NCBI GenBank assembly: GCA_022818135.1
Contig: JAFMSR010000008.1
Coordinates: 29,534,613-29,598,612 of the forward strand
Length of the DNA: 64,000 nucleotides
Direction of reading: 5' to 3'
Origin: Saxidomus purpurata
Lineage: Eukaryota; Mollusca; Bivalvia; Venerida; Veneridae
Below the pieces are notes generated by a model that did no database searches, was not told the origin of the DNA, and saw only the letters and a program-made list of their open reading frames with translations. Below, in pieces: positions 44,549-57,795 of this stretch. A program made the translations under genes and the position numbers. Position 1 is the first letter of the stretch. Every line of letters begins with the position of its first letter.

Positions 44549-46308
44549 AGGGGCGTAGCTTGAAAAAAATGGAAGTGTAGGCACTTATTTTGTAGGGAGG
44601 TTCGGGATGCTCCTCCGAAAAACATTTTAATCCCGTATCGCCGCACCTGCATGCTGGCGTATCCTGGGGTATATTTTAGTGGAAAATAAAGAGACTAAGT
44701 TTATGAATTTTGCCACACTGAAAATCAGTTATCTTTAAACTCATGCCCTCATAAAACACAAGCACTTATCAAAATAAAAACATATAGATTAAAAAAGTTT
44801 CGTACTTTATTTAGAAAACTTGTTGAGGAATGCATAAAACGTCCATTGCCTTGCACACTTTTGCATTTCCGCAGGCTAAAAGTTTTAAGTCACTATCATT
44901 ACTGTGCACATGTGCGACAGTTGGGGGGGGGAAGTTATCTGCATATGAAAGGAGTGTCACCAAACGAAATCCATGAAGACGTGAACAATGCACCTAGTGA
45001 TAATTGTCCTCCATATTCAGCTGTAAAGAAATAGGCTGCCGAATTCATATGGCAATGAATGATAAAATAGCATCTTGCTAATACTATAGTCCCTCCAGCT
45101 CATTTTTTGGCAAGATAGGTTCTGTTAATGATAATGCCAGACAAACAATTGAGTAGGCTGAATCTTTCCAAAGAGCTTTTGAGACGTTTTCAGCGAAACC
45201 AAGAAAATGTCTCGTGAGAATTGTGACGCAGGATGTGAAATGGATCCAACGTTCAATGTGGAAACATCTAAGGGGCCCTAAGATTCTTACACGTGTTTTT
45301 AAAAGTCTGGTTGAACTATACACTTCCGCATGCGTGCATCAATGAATTTCAAAGCCAACTTTGAGTCGACTTTAAATAAATGAATTGAATTGAATGTTTG
45401 CCTTCAAGTTGGATAAATCTTGACTGACTGTTCAAAGGCCACTCATTAAGCTACGGATGTTATTTTCGTTATATATTCGTTCGACTAAAATTAACCAAAA
45501 AACATGCATGAAGTCGCGATTCAACCTAACTGAAAATGTTTGGGAATAGTTATTCATTTGACAAAGAACCTCGATGAGTCATGCAAGTATGATGTTCTCT
45601 ATACATTTCACAAACTATAAGTTGGTGAGAAACTTTTGACTTAAAGGAATTAATCGTTCGAATACAATTCAAATTTGCGTACCAGGATATCTTATTGCTA
45701 CAATATCATGCATTTGCAAATAGAAAGATTTGCCAAATTGCAGACGAATGTGGTTATTATGATAATTAATCCGGATATGTATGAAATTTGCATACACCGT
45801 ACTTTCACCTACAACACCGTCCTATAGTAGCACAATATGCACAGTTTCACCTCTGCCCGGGAATGACCGATCCATCATCATTTGACAGGACCAAAATGGC
45901 TAAAATTTACATATCTTACGCAGATAAAGGGGAAAAAAAGTTTCAAGTTACAGAAAATCATTAAAGTATCATCACGCCTTGAATGCCACTTGAAGTATAT
46001 TAAGCCTCATACTGAAATTGTAATGCACGTTTTAACTGTTGACACGCATTTTTTTATTACGTATCAGAATTTAAACATATAGAATTGGTTCAACATATGA
46101 TATCCTTTATCAGGCATTTTTGCTATAAGTATTCTAAAGAACGGAAACAGAAAATAAGTATTTTGCAATAAAGTAAAATATAGTTATTTTGCTATAAACA
46201 AATTCCTGATATTTTAACAGAAATGGAAACTATATCATAACAAGACATATGTCCATAAATTTTGATACAGTAGTGATAGTTAGCAACATTTAAATACATT
46301 CACAAATA
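44549..46308 (-). repeat. Inverted duplication, right arm
   Basis: Inverse copy of 33358-35290; see the left arm. The inner end is sharp at 44549, directly after a short CA run. The outer end is cut by the scaffold gap. The interval between the arms is 9258 bp and carries the TLR gene and several small hairpin elements. Confidence 0.9.
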
Positions 46309-46808
46309 NNNNNNNNNNNNNNNNNNNNNNNNNNNNNNNNNNNNNNNNNNNNNNNNNNNNNNNNNNNNNNNNNNNNNNNNNNNNNNNNNNNNNNNNNNNN
46401 NNNNNNNNNNNNNNNNNNNNNNNNNNNNNNNNNNNNNNNNNNNNNNNNNNNNNNNNNNNNNNNNNNNNNNNNNNNNNNNNNNNNNNNNNNNNNNNNNNNN
46501 NNNNNNNNNNNNNNNNNNNNNNNNNNNNNNNNNNNNNNNNNNNNNNNNNNNNNNNNNNNNNNNNNNNNNNNNNNNNNNNNNNNNNNNNNNNNNNNNNNNN
46601 NNNNNNNNNNNNNNNNNNNNNNNNNNNNNNNNNNNNNNNNNNNNNNNNNNNNNNNNNNNNNNNNNNNNNNNNNNNNNNNNNNNNNNNNNNNNNNNNNNNN
46701 NNNNNNNNNNNNNNNNNNNNNNNNNNNNNNNNNNNNNNNNNNNNNNNNNNNNNNNNNNNNNNNNNNNNNNNNNNNNNNNNNNNNNNNNNNNNNNNNNNNN
46801 NNNNNNNN
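46309..46808. other. Assembly gap, 500 N
   Basis: Exactly 500 undetermined bases, so a placeholder. It falls inside the right arm of the inverted duplication, so the arm's true length and outer junction are unknown. Confidence 0.98.
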
Positions 46809-46979
46809 GAAAGAAGATTTTTCTGCATAGCCGAGATATACTCTACCAGCAGTTAAAACTGTGTATCAATCAAATAGTAAGAATAATTTGACATTTACGA
46901 CTGATTATGCTAACTTCTTTGATTAATTGCGTCGCTATATCTAAAGAATGATTCGAACTTTAAACAATCATATCACATT

Positions 46980-47150
46980 AAAAGGGGCATTCTCTACATC
47001 TAGCAGATTATATTCTCCAAGCTTACACAATGTGTTCATTGAGCGTCAAATGATAAATAAATGCAATTTTACACAACAACATATTTCGAAAAATGCCTCA
47101 TTTTAGCGCAAATAGTCCTTATAGAGGCCTGCTGTAATAACTCACAATTA
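46980..47150 (+). repeat. Dispersed repeat, copy 3 of 3
   Basis: Shares 'cctcattttagcgcaaata', 'attctccaa' and a 'ctgtaataa' segment with 23620-23790 and, weakly, with 17160-17350. Confidence 0.5.
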
Positions 47151-47494
47151 TAATATGTGTGGTAGTATTATCGTTCAAACTGCATTTTATAGTCGGTTTT
47201 AATATCTGGGTGGATAGCGATTTATTATAAAAGGTAACTATATCTGCAGTGCATGCAGAAACGAGAAACAAGGCAGCCTAAATATTCTATTTCTATTATC
47301 AGAATTGTCATAATTTTTGATGTAATAAATATGAAAATTATTTGATTGTAATACTTTTTAATAAAATATATTTAAAGTACCGGAATATATAAAGATATTA
47401 AGTAAAAAATGTGGTATGACAAGATTTAAAATGATAGAACTTGAAGAAATAAGTGGTGGAGACAGAAGGTTTTACACGAACACGAAACTATTAA

Positions 47495-50400
47495 AACGTT
47501 CTTAGTAATAGTTAAGGATTTAAGGGAAGACTTAACGCTTAAAGACAGTGACTTACTGATTGTAATATAGATGTTAACGTATTTTGGAAATCAGAATGAT
47601 GACACAAAACAGTTTCAAAGACTATTATCATGAAGTTATAAATGTCGCCTGAAAGATTGTAGAAACTCAATAAGATCGATTCGCGTGATGTTGAAGATTT
47701 CAACCTAAACCTGTCGGAGATAGAGGCTGATAATCTATGTAAATTATCCATTGCGAGGGTAGTTATAGGACTCCTGCTCTCAATACACATGTTTGTGCAA
47801 CGGTTTGCGTACGATGTCAGGTATTTCAACGTATAGTTTGAATAAAAATAATGATATAATGACAAGTCATATGAAACTATTCATATTATGATAGCTAAGG
47901 TATGTTCTTGTAGATTTTATCTGCATTGCTTTCGCACCATTTCGAGTTACGTCTATTGGATTCTTTCAATATCCTTATACAATCGAAACCACTTCGCACT
48001 TCCTGTAATTCGACAAAAACGTCCCTAGTTCAATTGTATGACAATGTTAACGGAGTCTAATCGGGTTAAATGCACTTAAAAACAATATTGCTTATTTCCC
48101 GATCTTCAATGAACATATAACTGGTATTAGTGTCAGTAATGTAAATAATGTAATACTTCAAAATTTAATGTTCTTCAACATTTTGTAATAAATAGATAAT
48201 TTTCAAGCATCAACTGTATTCGGGATACACATATTAAGTTATCATGAACGTGACACCCGAAATCTTTGTATGTATAATTTTCTTGGCATGCGTATGGGCT
48301 CGTATGAATATCTATATTTAATGCATTAATGTACCGATGTACCTCCCCAGTATTCTTTAAATTAGTATAAACTGTTTCTTACAATACTGCTCTGCTTTCT
48401 TATATCACTGCAGTATGGAGTTTTGAATAAAACATGAACTAACATTCATATTAACACTAGTACTTATCTAATAAACCAGTATTAAGAAAGGCTGTTTGGA
48501 AGTATATAGTGTTAGTATCAATAAAGGCGTGCATTTTGAGATATCTCCTGGACGTTTCATAGAAATAAAATGTTTTTACTTGTTATTTTATCAATTAATG
48601 TCTTTGTTCTCTACCGATGTTTCACAAGTTTCGTCAGTGTTTTATCTTACAGAGAAATGCCGATCGTAAAAAGTTATTTCACAATAGCTTGTAACTGAAT
48701 GGTTGATCTTGTTCCTGGTCGTCCTGTCATGCTATACAGTACGCCAGGCAAACCTCAACAGTCACAAGTTGTCTGGGTTCTCGGCACTAAACTTACGACC
48801 GATCTCACTAATCCTTAACTCAACCCCATTAAATGCAAACCTGAAAGAAACAAAATACAGTATCGTGCACATGTCAACTAACTCCTGAAAAATATCTTAA
48901 AGTTTGCTGCCAAACCATTTGCATACTCGATTCATGGAAAATGTTGCTATGTTTTGGGTCAGTCAGATGCCAAATTGTATGTTTTTAAAACTTCACAGAA
49001 ATTTCACTGCAATGTTATCAGCCAAGAGCTGGTCTGTTTTAGACACCAGATTCCCTGTTAAATAAGAAAAATCACATAAAAAGTGATGTGAACCGTGGAG
49101 GTTTTTTGTCCCCAGACAGTAAAGTATACGAATCGCACCGAAACAAAATGTTGTATGGCACATCGTATATCGTGATATTCCTCCGGTGTTTCAAAATAAC
49201 AAAAAAGGAAAAAAGGTTAAGGAAATTATCTATTATTTTGTTTTTTTCGGAATGTGCCTTCGACGGATTGCGGTTATGTGTTCATTTAAAATCGGGAAAT
49301 AAGCAATACTGTCATTAAGTGCATTTACCCGAATAGACACCATTACCATTGAGTTAGGATGGTTTTGTAGAATTACAGGAAGTGCGGAACGGTATTAATA
49401 AGAAAGTATATGAAGTGAATTCTATGGTAGGAAAAATCCACCAGGCCATGTCAGGACATTTGTACATGTATGAATGTCAACTTCCATGTGTGTTTGCGTT
49501 GTCTTTATGCCTGCTGATGATAAGTTTGTATATGCATGATGCTTCATGTATATTGCCCCTTTGTTCGTTAAATTCCTCATACCAATATATCAAGTCTCTT
49601 TATTATTTCCTGCTATGTCAGTAAGTCTACTTTACAAATGCCATCTTGAATAATCTATTTTGATAAATGTTATGAGTGTATTTTTTGCTACATTTGTATT
49701 TGGATTTGATTAAAAATATTATCGTTGGCATAATTTTCCTTACTTCATTTTCAAATACATGTAACAATTCTGACATATTCGCACTTACAAATGTACCATT
49801 TAGCATGTAGCGAAACGCATACTGTTGTGACATGTAACTCGCGGCGCTACTTAACAGCTGATACCTACTGATGAGCCTGTTGTCACAATGCAGGGTTTTT
49901 CAGTTTGGTTCTCTGAACACATGTTCATTTATACATTTTAGTACAGATGCAAAAATAAATATCATTATTGAATTACCCGTAGTTCACATGATAATAAAAA
50001 AAAATGTATAAACAATGTAGACAAATGCTATCGTCTATCAGAGACAACAAAACAAGCAATCAGGCAATAATTAAAAAGCATTATGCATGTTCAAATGTCA
50101 TAAACATGCATAAATCACCATTATGACAAACAATCTTGAAAGTTGAAACGCTTGAGTTACAAATATTACTAGCCAATAGGTAGGTGTCATAACGCATGTA
50201 CAAAAACGTATCATTAACACGCATTTAAACAGCACAGACACATTGAAAATTGAAATTCTGGCAGGGCAATATGCAATTGTCATTTAGAACTAAGCATGCA
50301 CTGTCATGGCCTGGTGGATGTTTCCTTTCCTTAGAATGCAAGTGATATTTAGGTCGTAGTGTGAAAAAATTATCTTAGAAAATATTTTAATTCGCTATGC

Positions 50401-53333
50401 TAAATATTATGCCAGAATGCATCATAATTACATGATCAGTTTATTTAGCCATACACAGTTGCTGAAATTTGCTTAAATAAAGATAATATTCCTTCTCTGT
50501 TTAGCAATATCTAGAAAAAACAGATTGTCTTGTACATTTGAAGTTTCTTGACTTGATCTTTTATTGGACGTATTTACCAGTAACAAATTCGATGTCAGAA
50601 TCAGAATCGGAAAATATTAACGATTTAACGTCTTTGGTTCACTTCTCAAATAAACACCAATAGACTTCCTTTCGGCAAATAATCAAAACAAAAACTTAAC
50701 GCGAACCACATTTGTGAAAAATGCAATTTATAAATTCTAACTGGATGGGAAATTATCGGCATCGCTGTCGATACTTATTACTAAGTAATCACTTAATTCA
50801 CGTACACTGAGATGTTGTAATATTGGGATAATAGCACTTTGTTCATAATGGGAAAACCCAGACACACTGACAGCCGTTTGTGCTTTTATGATATGAAGAC
50901 TTTTTAAATTTACTTATCTAAACAGTAAAGGGCACTCTCATGATCATTTAACAGAACCCATGCAAAAAAAGAATATGAAATACAGATCAAAGTCACCCTC
51001 ATGTCATTCGAAACAAAAAAAAAAGACTTGAGACAAGTTTTCTTATGACGAGTTAAATATACACAGTCACTTTTTCCGTATTTGTACATGTAGGGATTAA
51101 TTAATATGATCCACAACAATTGACAAGCTATCACTATGTATCATTCAGAATTTATACATGTACTAACCGCCAAAATTATACAAGCATAAAAGATCGGAAA
51201 AAATGTATGTTTAATACATACCGATATGATCTTATTCTGCTACGGATTATGTAATTACTGTTTTCGGTTATTTAATTGAAATTGAAGTCTTCATCTTCCA
51301 ATTATATGTGAGTGATAGGTTGCAATATTGACATATCCATATAACAAAAAAGGCATTGAAAAATTTAAGAAAACATGGCCATCGGATCAGCTTGAAAAGA
51401 GGCAAATTCGTGAATTTTAACCTCAAATGTACAACAAATATACCTTTCGTCACAGTACTCACGTATTGTCTACATTTTAAGCCTTTAATCAGTAATAATT
51501 CTGATTTAAATACATACAAATAATGCATTATTAAAAGCATATACGTATACAAATAGATAGCTAATGACTACGAAACTACGTGCTAGAGAAACTGTGATAT
51601 AATAATAGCCTCAACATTATTGCCAGCAAATAAAGCATAGTCACGCTACATGTGAACTCTTGATTCAGACAATTAAAGACTTTGTTTGAAATATGCAAAT
51701 TATTCATACCTGCTAAGTATTAACTTTAAATCGACATTAGAAAACGGAGACTTAGGAAAAAGACTCAAAAATGTTTTAAAGGTTACCCAGATGTTAGCTA
51801 TAAACCTAAACAGCAAACGCTGCTAGAAGTCGTGTGTCAGAATTTGAAACAAAAATCCCATTAATGACAAAGTTCAATAACAGTTACTACATAAGCATCG
51901 GCAACTACATTGTATTTTCAAATATACATACAGGTTTAACTGAAGTAAAACACATATTACGTATACTAGCGTCAACACTGAAATAGTAAAAAAGCTAAAG
52001 ATATTTTGCGACAAAATAAAAAGCTTTAATTTGTGAAGTTAATTGAAATTACGATATGTCGTTCGTATTATAACACGTCATATTTATGATGCATTTTCAA
52101 TTTCAGAATTAGAATTGTTCGCCACGGAGATCGCTAGTATCTCAACATCTACAGACCAATTTCTAAATGTGTTTCGATGATAAAATACATTATGACGAAT
52201 ACTTCTGTTTGAATATCACAATTTCTGAGTTGCACCGGTTAAATGAAAGCAAACGCTGTGAACACATGTTCGTAAAAACCTGAAATGTCACTATAATCAA
52301 GTTTAAAGTGTACGGAAACATTTCACCAGAAATGTCACAAGAGATTAAAACGCTAAATACTGCCTTTATGGGAGCACGAATGGTTCCATGACAAAACATT
52401 TGAGCCATGGTGATGAAAACTTACATATTGTCCTGTTTGTTACAAAAATTAAAGAATAAGCCCATGTTTTTGTCTTCTATCGTTGTCACGTTTTGAAAAT
52501 CAGAAAGTTAACTTTTAGATACATTGAAATATTAAAGCGTTATTTTCATAGTTATTGTCTCTGTTCCTCTATTATTGTGTCTCAAACTGCCTGTCCGTGC
52601 TTTGTTTCAGTAATAAGTCAAACACATAACAGGCATTTTTGTTGCAAGAATGGCTTGTAACTGCCTTTTAAGATACTCGTCAGTCAGTGGTTATTACTCA
52701 ATCTGTGCTTCAGGAACTCCTTAATTCTGTAATAAGAGTAGTAAAGCAAATGACTATAGACATACAGAATGTGGTGTGCTATATTTGGATATACACATTG
52801 AACTATAGCGATTCAACATTTCGTGCCAATAATATTGACGGAATTTGGAATATATACATTGTAACATGAATACGATGCTGAATAACAGTATAATTACCCA
52901 GACATGCGTAGATTGCTTCTTAATCCCCTTAGTCTTCTTAATGCAGCGTTCGTACGCTACTATTCTTTTGAAATACCCCACACTTGATTTAAACACACAC
53001 ATCCTAATGCAAGTTTACGGCAATATCCATTATAAGTTGTTTAACAATACTTAATAAAGGCCTTCTATAAACTTATTAGTTTTCTCAAATTTTGACATTT
53101 CATTTTGAAAATGGCTGATTTGTTTTCATGGTTTATCTATATAGTTTGTAAGAAAAAAAGTTTCATAGAAGGAGCTATGTAGTAAATATTTCCCCCGCCA
53201 GACAAATCATTCACAGAAAGAGGTTTCTAAATCAAAGTTATCATATCTATAGACTGTGCGAAATTGAGTAACATGATGCCGAAGAATATTGGTGAGCTCG
53301 TACTGACATGTATATCGGACATTAGCGGTAAGT
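47495..53333 (+). repeat. Large direct duplication, copy 1
   Basis: Collinear with 55348-63033. Anchors: 'gggaagacttaacg' (47523 and 55372), 'gtaactgaat' or 'gtaactgagt' (48691 and 56461), 'cactttgttcataatgggaa' (about 50836 and 59306), 'acgatatgtcgttcgtatta' (about 52051 and 61150), and 'cgccagacaaatcatt' (about 53197 and 62907). The offset grows from about 7.8 to 9.7 kb because copy 2 holds insertions. Identity is roughly 85-97% by eye. I recognise no gene in it; the best shared frame (minus, about 50905-50744) is short and unsupported. Confidence 0.85.
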
Positions 53334-53339
53334 AATTGA

Positions 53340-53472
53340 TGAAAAGGTAATTAAAGGGCAATAACATTCTGATTCTTTGCCGAAGGACACACCTCATGCT
53401 CGGACTGGGATTCAAACCCAGGACCTCCCGTTCCGGAGGAAAACGCCCTAACCACTGAGCTATCGAGGCCCA
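53340..53472 (-). mobile_element. tRNA-derived SINE or tRNA pseudogene
   Basis: On the minus strand it begins gggcctcg (53471-53464), has an A box 'tagctcagtggtta' (53462-53449), an anticodon-arm-like 'cctccggaacgggagg', and a B box 'gggtttgaatccc' (53419-53407). The 3' acceptor strand no longer pairs with the start, so it is not a working tRNA. If the loop is read as ctccgga, the source anticodon would be CCG (Arg); this is uncertain. About 60 bases of non-tRNA tail follow, as in a SINE. Confidence 0.65.
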
Positions 53473-53509
53473 CTAATGATCTTCTAATTTGTTTGTTTTA
53501 GAAATTTAA

Positions 53510-53771
53510 AGCTGCTCGCTCTAAGATTGTGATGAAAGAATAAAGTTTTTACAAACTCTCTGAAAATTACATATTTTAGAATGAATAGTCAAATAAAAAG
53601 GCTCCATTATGAATTCATGCAAAGTGTATCTGTAAATTTGAAATGATTCGCTACCAAAGTATAAAGTTTTGCTTGTGTTGTCGATTTTAGCCGTTACTTT
53701 TACATTTTGTGTTTTATTTTATCATTTTTGATACATTGATTTGTTTCACTGGAAACTGTAAACGAGCAGCT
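53510..53771. mobile_element. 262-bp MITE, termini AGCTGCTCG
   Basis: Termini 'agctgctcg' at 53510 and 'cgagcagct' ending 53771. Left flank is TTAA (53506-53509), right flank TTAT, so one target copy has mutated. Same termini as the element at 61812-62147. No coding frame. Confidence 0.7.
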
Positions 53772-56700
53772 TTATTATGTGTCATACATACAGTACAATA
53801 AGGGGGTTAGTCTGTCTAAGGTGTCTTAAGTAACGTGAGGCTAATATAGTCCTCTCGTAACAACATCTCCGTGTACGAGAATTTATTTATTACTTTGTAA
53901 TAAGCATCGACAGAAATGTCGATAATTTTCGATCCTATTAGATTTTATTGATTACAATTTTTCATGATCGCGATTTGTGTATAGTTGTTCTGTCTATTAT
54001 TTGTTTAAACATAAAGTCTATAGGCGTTTGTTTGAGTAAACGTGAGACGTTCAGCCGTATATGACAACACACCAGGAACATACGTCCAATAAATGGTAAC
54101 CATTAGCGACATAAATTTTAAGGTTATCCAGGCATTTTAGATAACAAATTATTGACATAGTAATGAACGAAAACGGCAAATGTGCAGATTGAAACAATTT
54201 CAACAGGAATTCCATTTGTCTGTGTTTAGTAAATGTTCTGCAAAGAGAAGAAAAAGCGTTATATAGTTCCATCGTAATTCAGAGTTCTTTGGTCTGTCTG
54301 TCAGATTTTATTGGTCACTGCAACAGCGTTTAAAATGTGAGATTATATTCACAAAGGTTGGAGAACTGACAACAAGGTATTACTAGAAACAAACAGAAAG
54401 GGATAATTATACGACGAATCCGCTATTTATTTCGGATTAAGTATGCTACAAACTCTATTTTTTTCAATACTAATTATAGTTCTTTGTAGATGTACAGAAA
54501 AGTTACCATTTGATTCTACGCAACCATCTCTACTTCGGGGGAAATTCGTAGAAAGTGGAATACTGCTGAATTTACTGAATTTAAACGTACATGTAATGTG
54601 AAATTTGCTTTTATCATTATGTATATCTGAAAAAAACTATTTTAAGTCAATATTTTGCAACTTACATATTTTGATACTTTCATCCTGTTACTTTAAAAAC
54701 AGTTTATAATAGCTATTTTGGCACATATTGACGCTTTAAATGAAAAGTCGTAAATCAAACTTTCATATATTATCAATTCAAGTTCCTTCGTTATGTATGT
54801 ATTGTTTCGGGTTAGTCTAAGATTTGTTTTCGCTTTTTTTAAGTTGTATATGTGTATTCATTACTGAGTAGGATATATACATACATCATTGCAGTTTGTC
54901 GGTATAATTGATCTAGGACCTAGTCCATAAGACTACAGTGTACTTTAAATTCTATTTGGTAAAATACATATTTACTTTACCTGGTAACAATTATATTGTT
55001 TCAAATGTGGTTCACTTTTACTTAGCCACTCCAAGTGGCCTACTTCCCCTCTCTGCAAATACAGGCGTGTAACTATTTCAGTTTTCGCCTTACAACTTTG
55101 ATGTGTATTTTAGGTTAAACTAGTTTAATATTACATTGTACCACAAAATGTTACATCAGATTCCATAAATCTGAATCTTTACCCAGGGATTTTAGAGGCA
55201 CCGCTTCAAGTAGATTGCGTCTCAAAGGCTACATTTGCGTGCATGTAACTCTTTACTCAAACACAACAATCAACAATACTGACATGGCGATTATCATAGT
55301 CTGGTAAACTAAACACAGACTCTGAAGTCAAAATTGCGCACCAAATTTTCTTGGTAATTTTCTAGGATATAGGGGAAGACTTAACGTTTAAAGACAGCGA
55401 CAAAGATTGATGTTTAGGTGTGAGTGTCGGTTCAGAGAATGTTGGCGCTTGTGGAAGGAACTCGATGAAATCGATATACGGGATGCTTAAGAAGATTTCA
55501 AGCAAAAGCATTACAACGTAGACTGGCTGAGATCTAACGGCAAAAGTTACAGTCTTGTGCAACATTTCTTATACGATGTAAGGTATTTCAACGTATAGAT
55601 TCATTAAACAATAACATAACAGGCTATATGAAACTGTACTTATAATGGGGGCTGAGGTATGTCTGTTGTAGATTTGATCTGCATTGTTTTCGCACCATCC
55701 TGCCATGTCTATTGGCTTATTTCTATATCCGTATATAATCGATACCACTTCGCACTTCCTGTAATTCGACAAAATCGTCCCTAGCTCAATTGTATGGCAA
55801 CGTTAACGGAATCTAATCGGGTTAAATGCACTTAAAACAATATTGCTTATTTCCCGATCTTCAGTGAACATGTAATTGATATTACGGCCAGTAATGTAAA
55901 TATTGTAATACCTCGTACGTTCTTCCACATTTTGTAATAAATAGATAATTTTCAAGCATCAACTGTATTCGGGATACACATGTACCTAGAAAGTAAACCA
56001 TAGCGATTATCAAGTTATCATGAACGTGACAGCCGAAACTACGTTTATACAATATTCTGGGCATGCGTTGGAATATCTATATTAAATGCATTAATGTACC
56101 AATGTTACGCCCAAGTATTCTGCTTTTAAATAAGTATTAACGGTTTTCTATGATACCGCTCTGGTTTCTTATATCACTGCCGTATGGAGTTTTGAATAAA
56201 ACATGAACTAACATTCATATTAACACTAGCACTTATTTAATAAACCAATATTAGACAAAGCTGCTTGGAGTAAATAGCGTTAGTATGAGTGAAGGCGCAC
56301 ATTTTGAGATATCTCCAGGACGTTTCATGGAAATAAAATGTTTTTACTTGTATTGTTCAGTTTATGTTTCTCTGCCATTGCTTCACAAGTTTCGTCAGTG
56401 TTTAGTTTTACAGCGAACGCCGATCGTAAAAGGGTATTTCACAAAAGCTGCCTATAGCTTGTAACTGAGTTGTTAATCTGGTTCCCTGTCGTACCTGCTG
56501 TGCAGTACGTCAGGAAAATCTCAGTAGGAAATCACCAGTTTTCTGGTTTCTCGGCAACCAATCTTACGACCAATCTAACAAATCTTTGACACAATTCCTT
56601 TAAATGCAAACCTGAAAGAAACAAAATACAGTATCATGCCCATATCAACTAACTCTTGAAAAATACCTTGAATTCCTGCCAAACTCATTTGCATAGCTAC

Positions 56701-56879
56701 ACGATGCATTGAAAGATAGTCGCTGCGGCAATTTGTGGATCGGTCCGAGGGCTAATTGTTACTTTTAAAAACTTGAAATTTCACTGCAATGATGTCAGCA
56801 AGAAGCTGGTTCTTTTAAGAAACCAGACTCACTGGTAAATAAGAAAAAGTACCTAAAAAGTGATGTCATCCGTGGAGGT

Positions 56880-57795
56880 TGTTACTATTTACACTAATTC
56901 TTGTTTGTATGCCCCTACAAAATATATATTGTTCACTGCAGATTAGTGCACACTCACCTACTTTGATTCTCATGCACTGGTTTCACGCAGAGCTACTCAA
57001 AGCCACATTGTTTTTTTGTTTTTTTTCAAATAATAGGACAAGAGTCACTCAAAGCAGACAAACGAGAAATAATTTTAAAGCAATATCAATCATCACCTAC
57101 ACAAACTCGACCCTTAACTTCGACCAGTATCCTTCCTACAGAAGTCTGACGTGGGCTTATTCGAAGCTCGGTCGTAAAACAAGTGACTGCCTCCTCAATA
57201 ATGGCGGTAACCAATGGAAGCTCAAAAGTGAATGTTCTATATTTCTGATAAATTACATTTCGGATAAGAGAAATTTACTATTTGTTTTCATTCTATCTGA
57301 TCAAGACGAGTCTGAAATTGTTCAAATTTAAAGCTTAAAACGAACAAAAAGAACAGAGAAATGCAAGACAAAAAGTGGCGGTGGTGGGTTTGAACCTTTC
57401 CTGTACACGTGTCGTACTTGCTTAGTCACGGAGAATTATTTAATATTTGTCGTTAAAATATAACACATAATGTTCAAATCATGTATAAAAAAAAAGTTTG
57501 CTAACATGTTACAATACAGACTAAATATCCGAAACGTCCGAAAATACGACAACTTTCCCGATATTTATTTCACTTGTTATAGTGTATTGGTCAATCACAG
57601 ATTAAGAGAAACTTACATTGGGCATGTTTCGCCAACTCACATATTACAGTTTCTTTTAATGATTAATTCCTACATAAAACCCCGTTTAAACTCAATGTTT
57701 GGTTTGGAACTTAACTGCTTATTGGGCGCCGCCGTTATTGAGATTTGTCCGATCCGTACGGTATGGGTAGGGGCAGGGAGCACGAGAAAATATCT
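56880..57795. mobile_element. Insertion of about 0.9 kb in duplication copy 2
   Basis: Copy 1 runs straight from 'ccgtggaggtt' to 'acagtaaagtatacgaatcg' (49092-49135). Copy 2 has about 915 bp between the same points. The insert is composite: an open frame at 56879-57331 (150 codons, unrecognised and without family signs), a tRNA-like B box on the minus strand (57386-57396) and a 130-bp dispersed repeat (57655-57790). Termini are not clear. Confidence 0.6.
57371..57440 (-). mobile_element. tRNA-like fragment, probable SINE head
   Basis: Minus-strand 'ggttcaaaccc' (57396-57386) is an excellent Pol III B box, preceded by 'gtgactaagcaagtacgac', which may be a decayed A box at about the right distance. 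Not a functional tRNA fold that I can draw. Confidence 0.4.

Larger units (their letters stand above)
53334..55347. other. Spacer between duplication copies
   Basis: Holds a tRNA-like SINE piece and a small element in its first 450 bases. The rest is AT-rich with no gene recognised. Confidence 0.45.

Noticed and set aside
46280..46828. 182-codon minus-strand frame
   Set aside because: It is the second N gap plus a few codons.
47539..47865. 108-codon minus-strand frame, with a weak match in the second duplication copy
   Set aside because: The same frame is broken in copy 2, so selection on this protein is not supported.
50590..50610. Six-base difference between duplication copies that keeps frame on both strands
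   Set aside because: It is a tandem 'tcagaa' slip, and a stop interrupts the minus-strand exon it would belong to. Not evidence for coding.
56879..57331. 150-codon plus-strand frame
   Set aside because: Lies in an insertion absent from the paralogous copy. Composition and residue order do not suggest a domain, and no splice or promoter context is seen. Kept only as part of the insertion.
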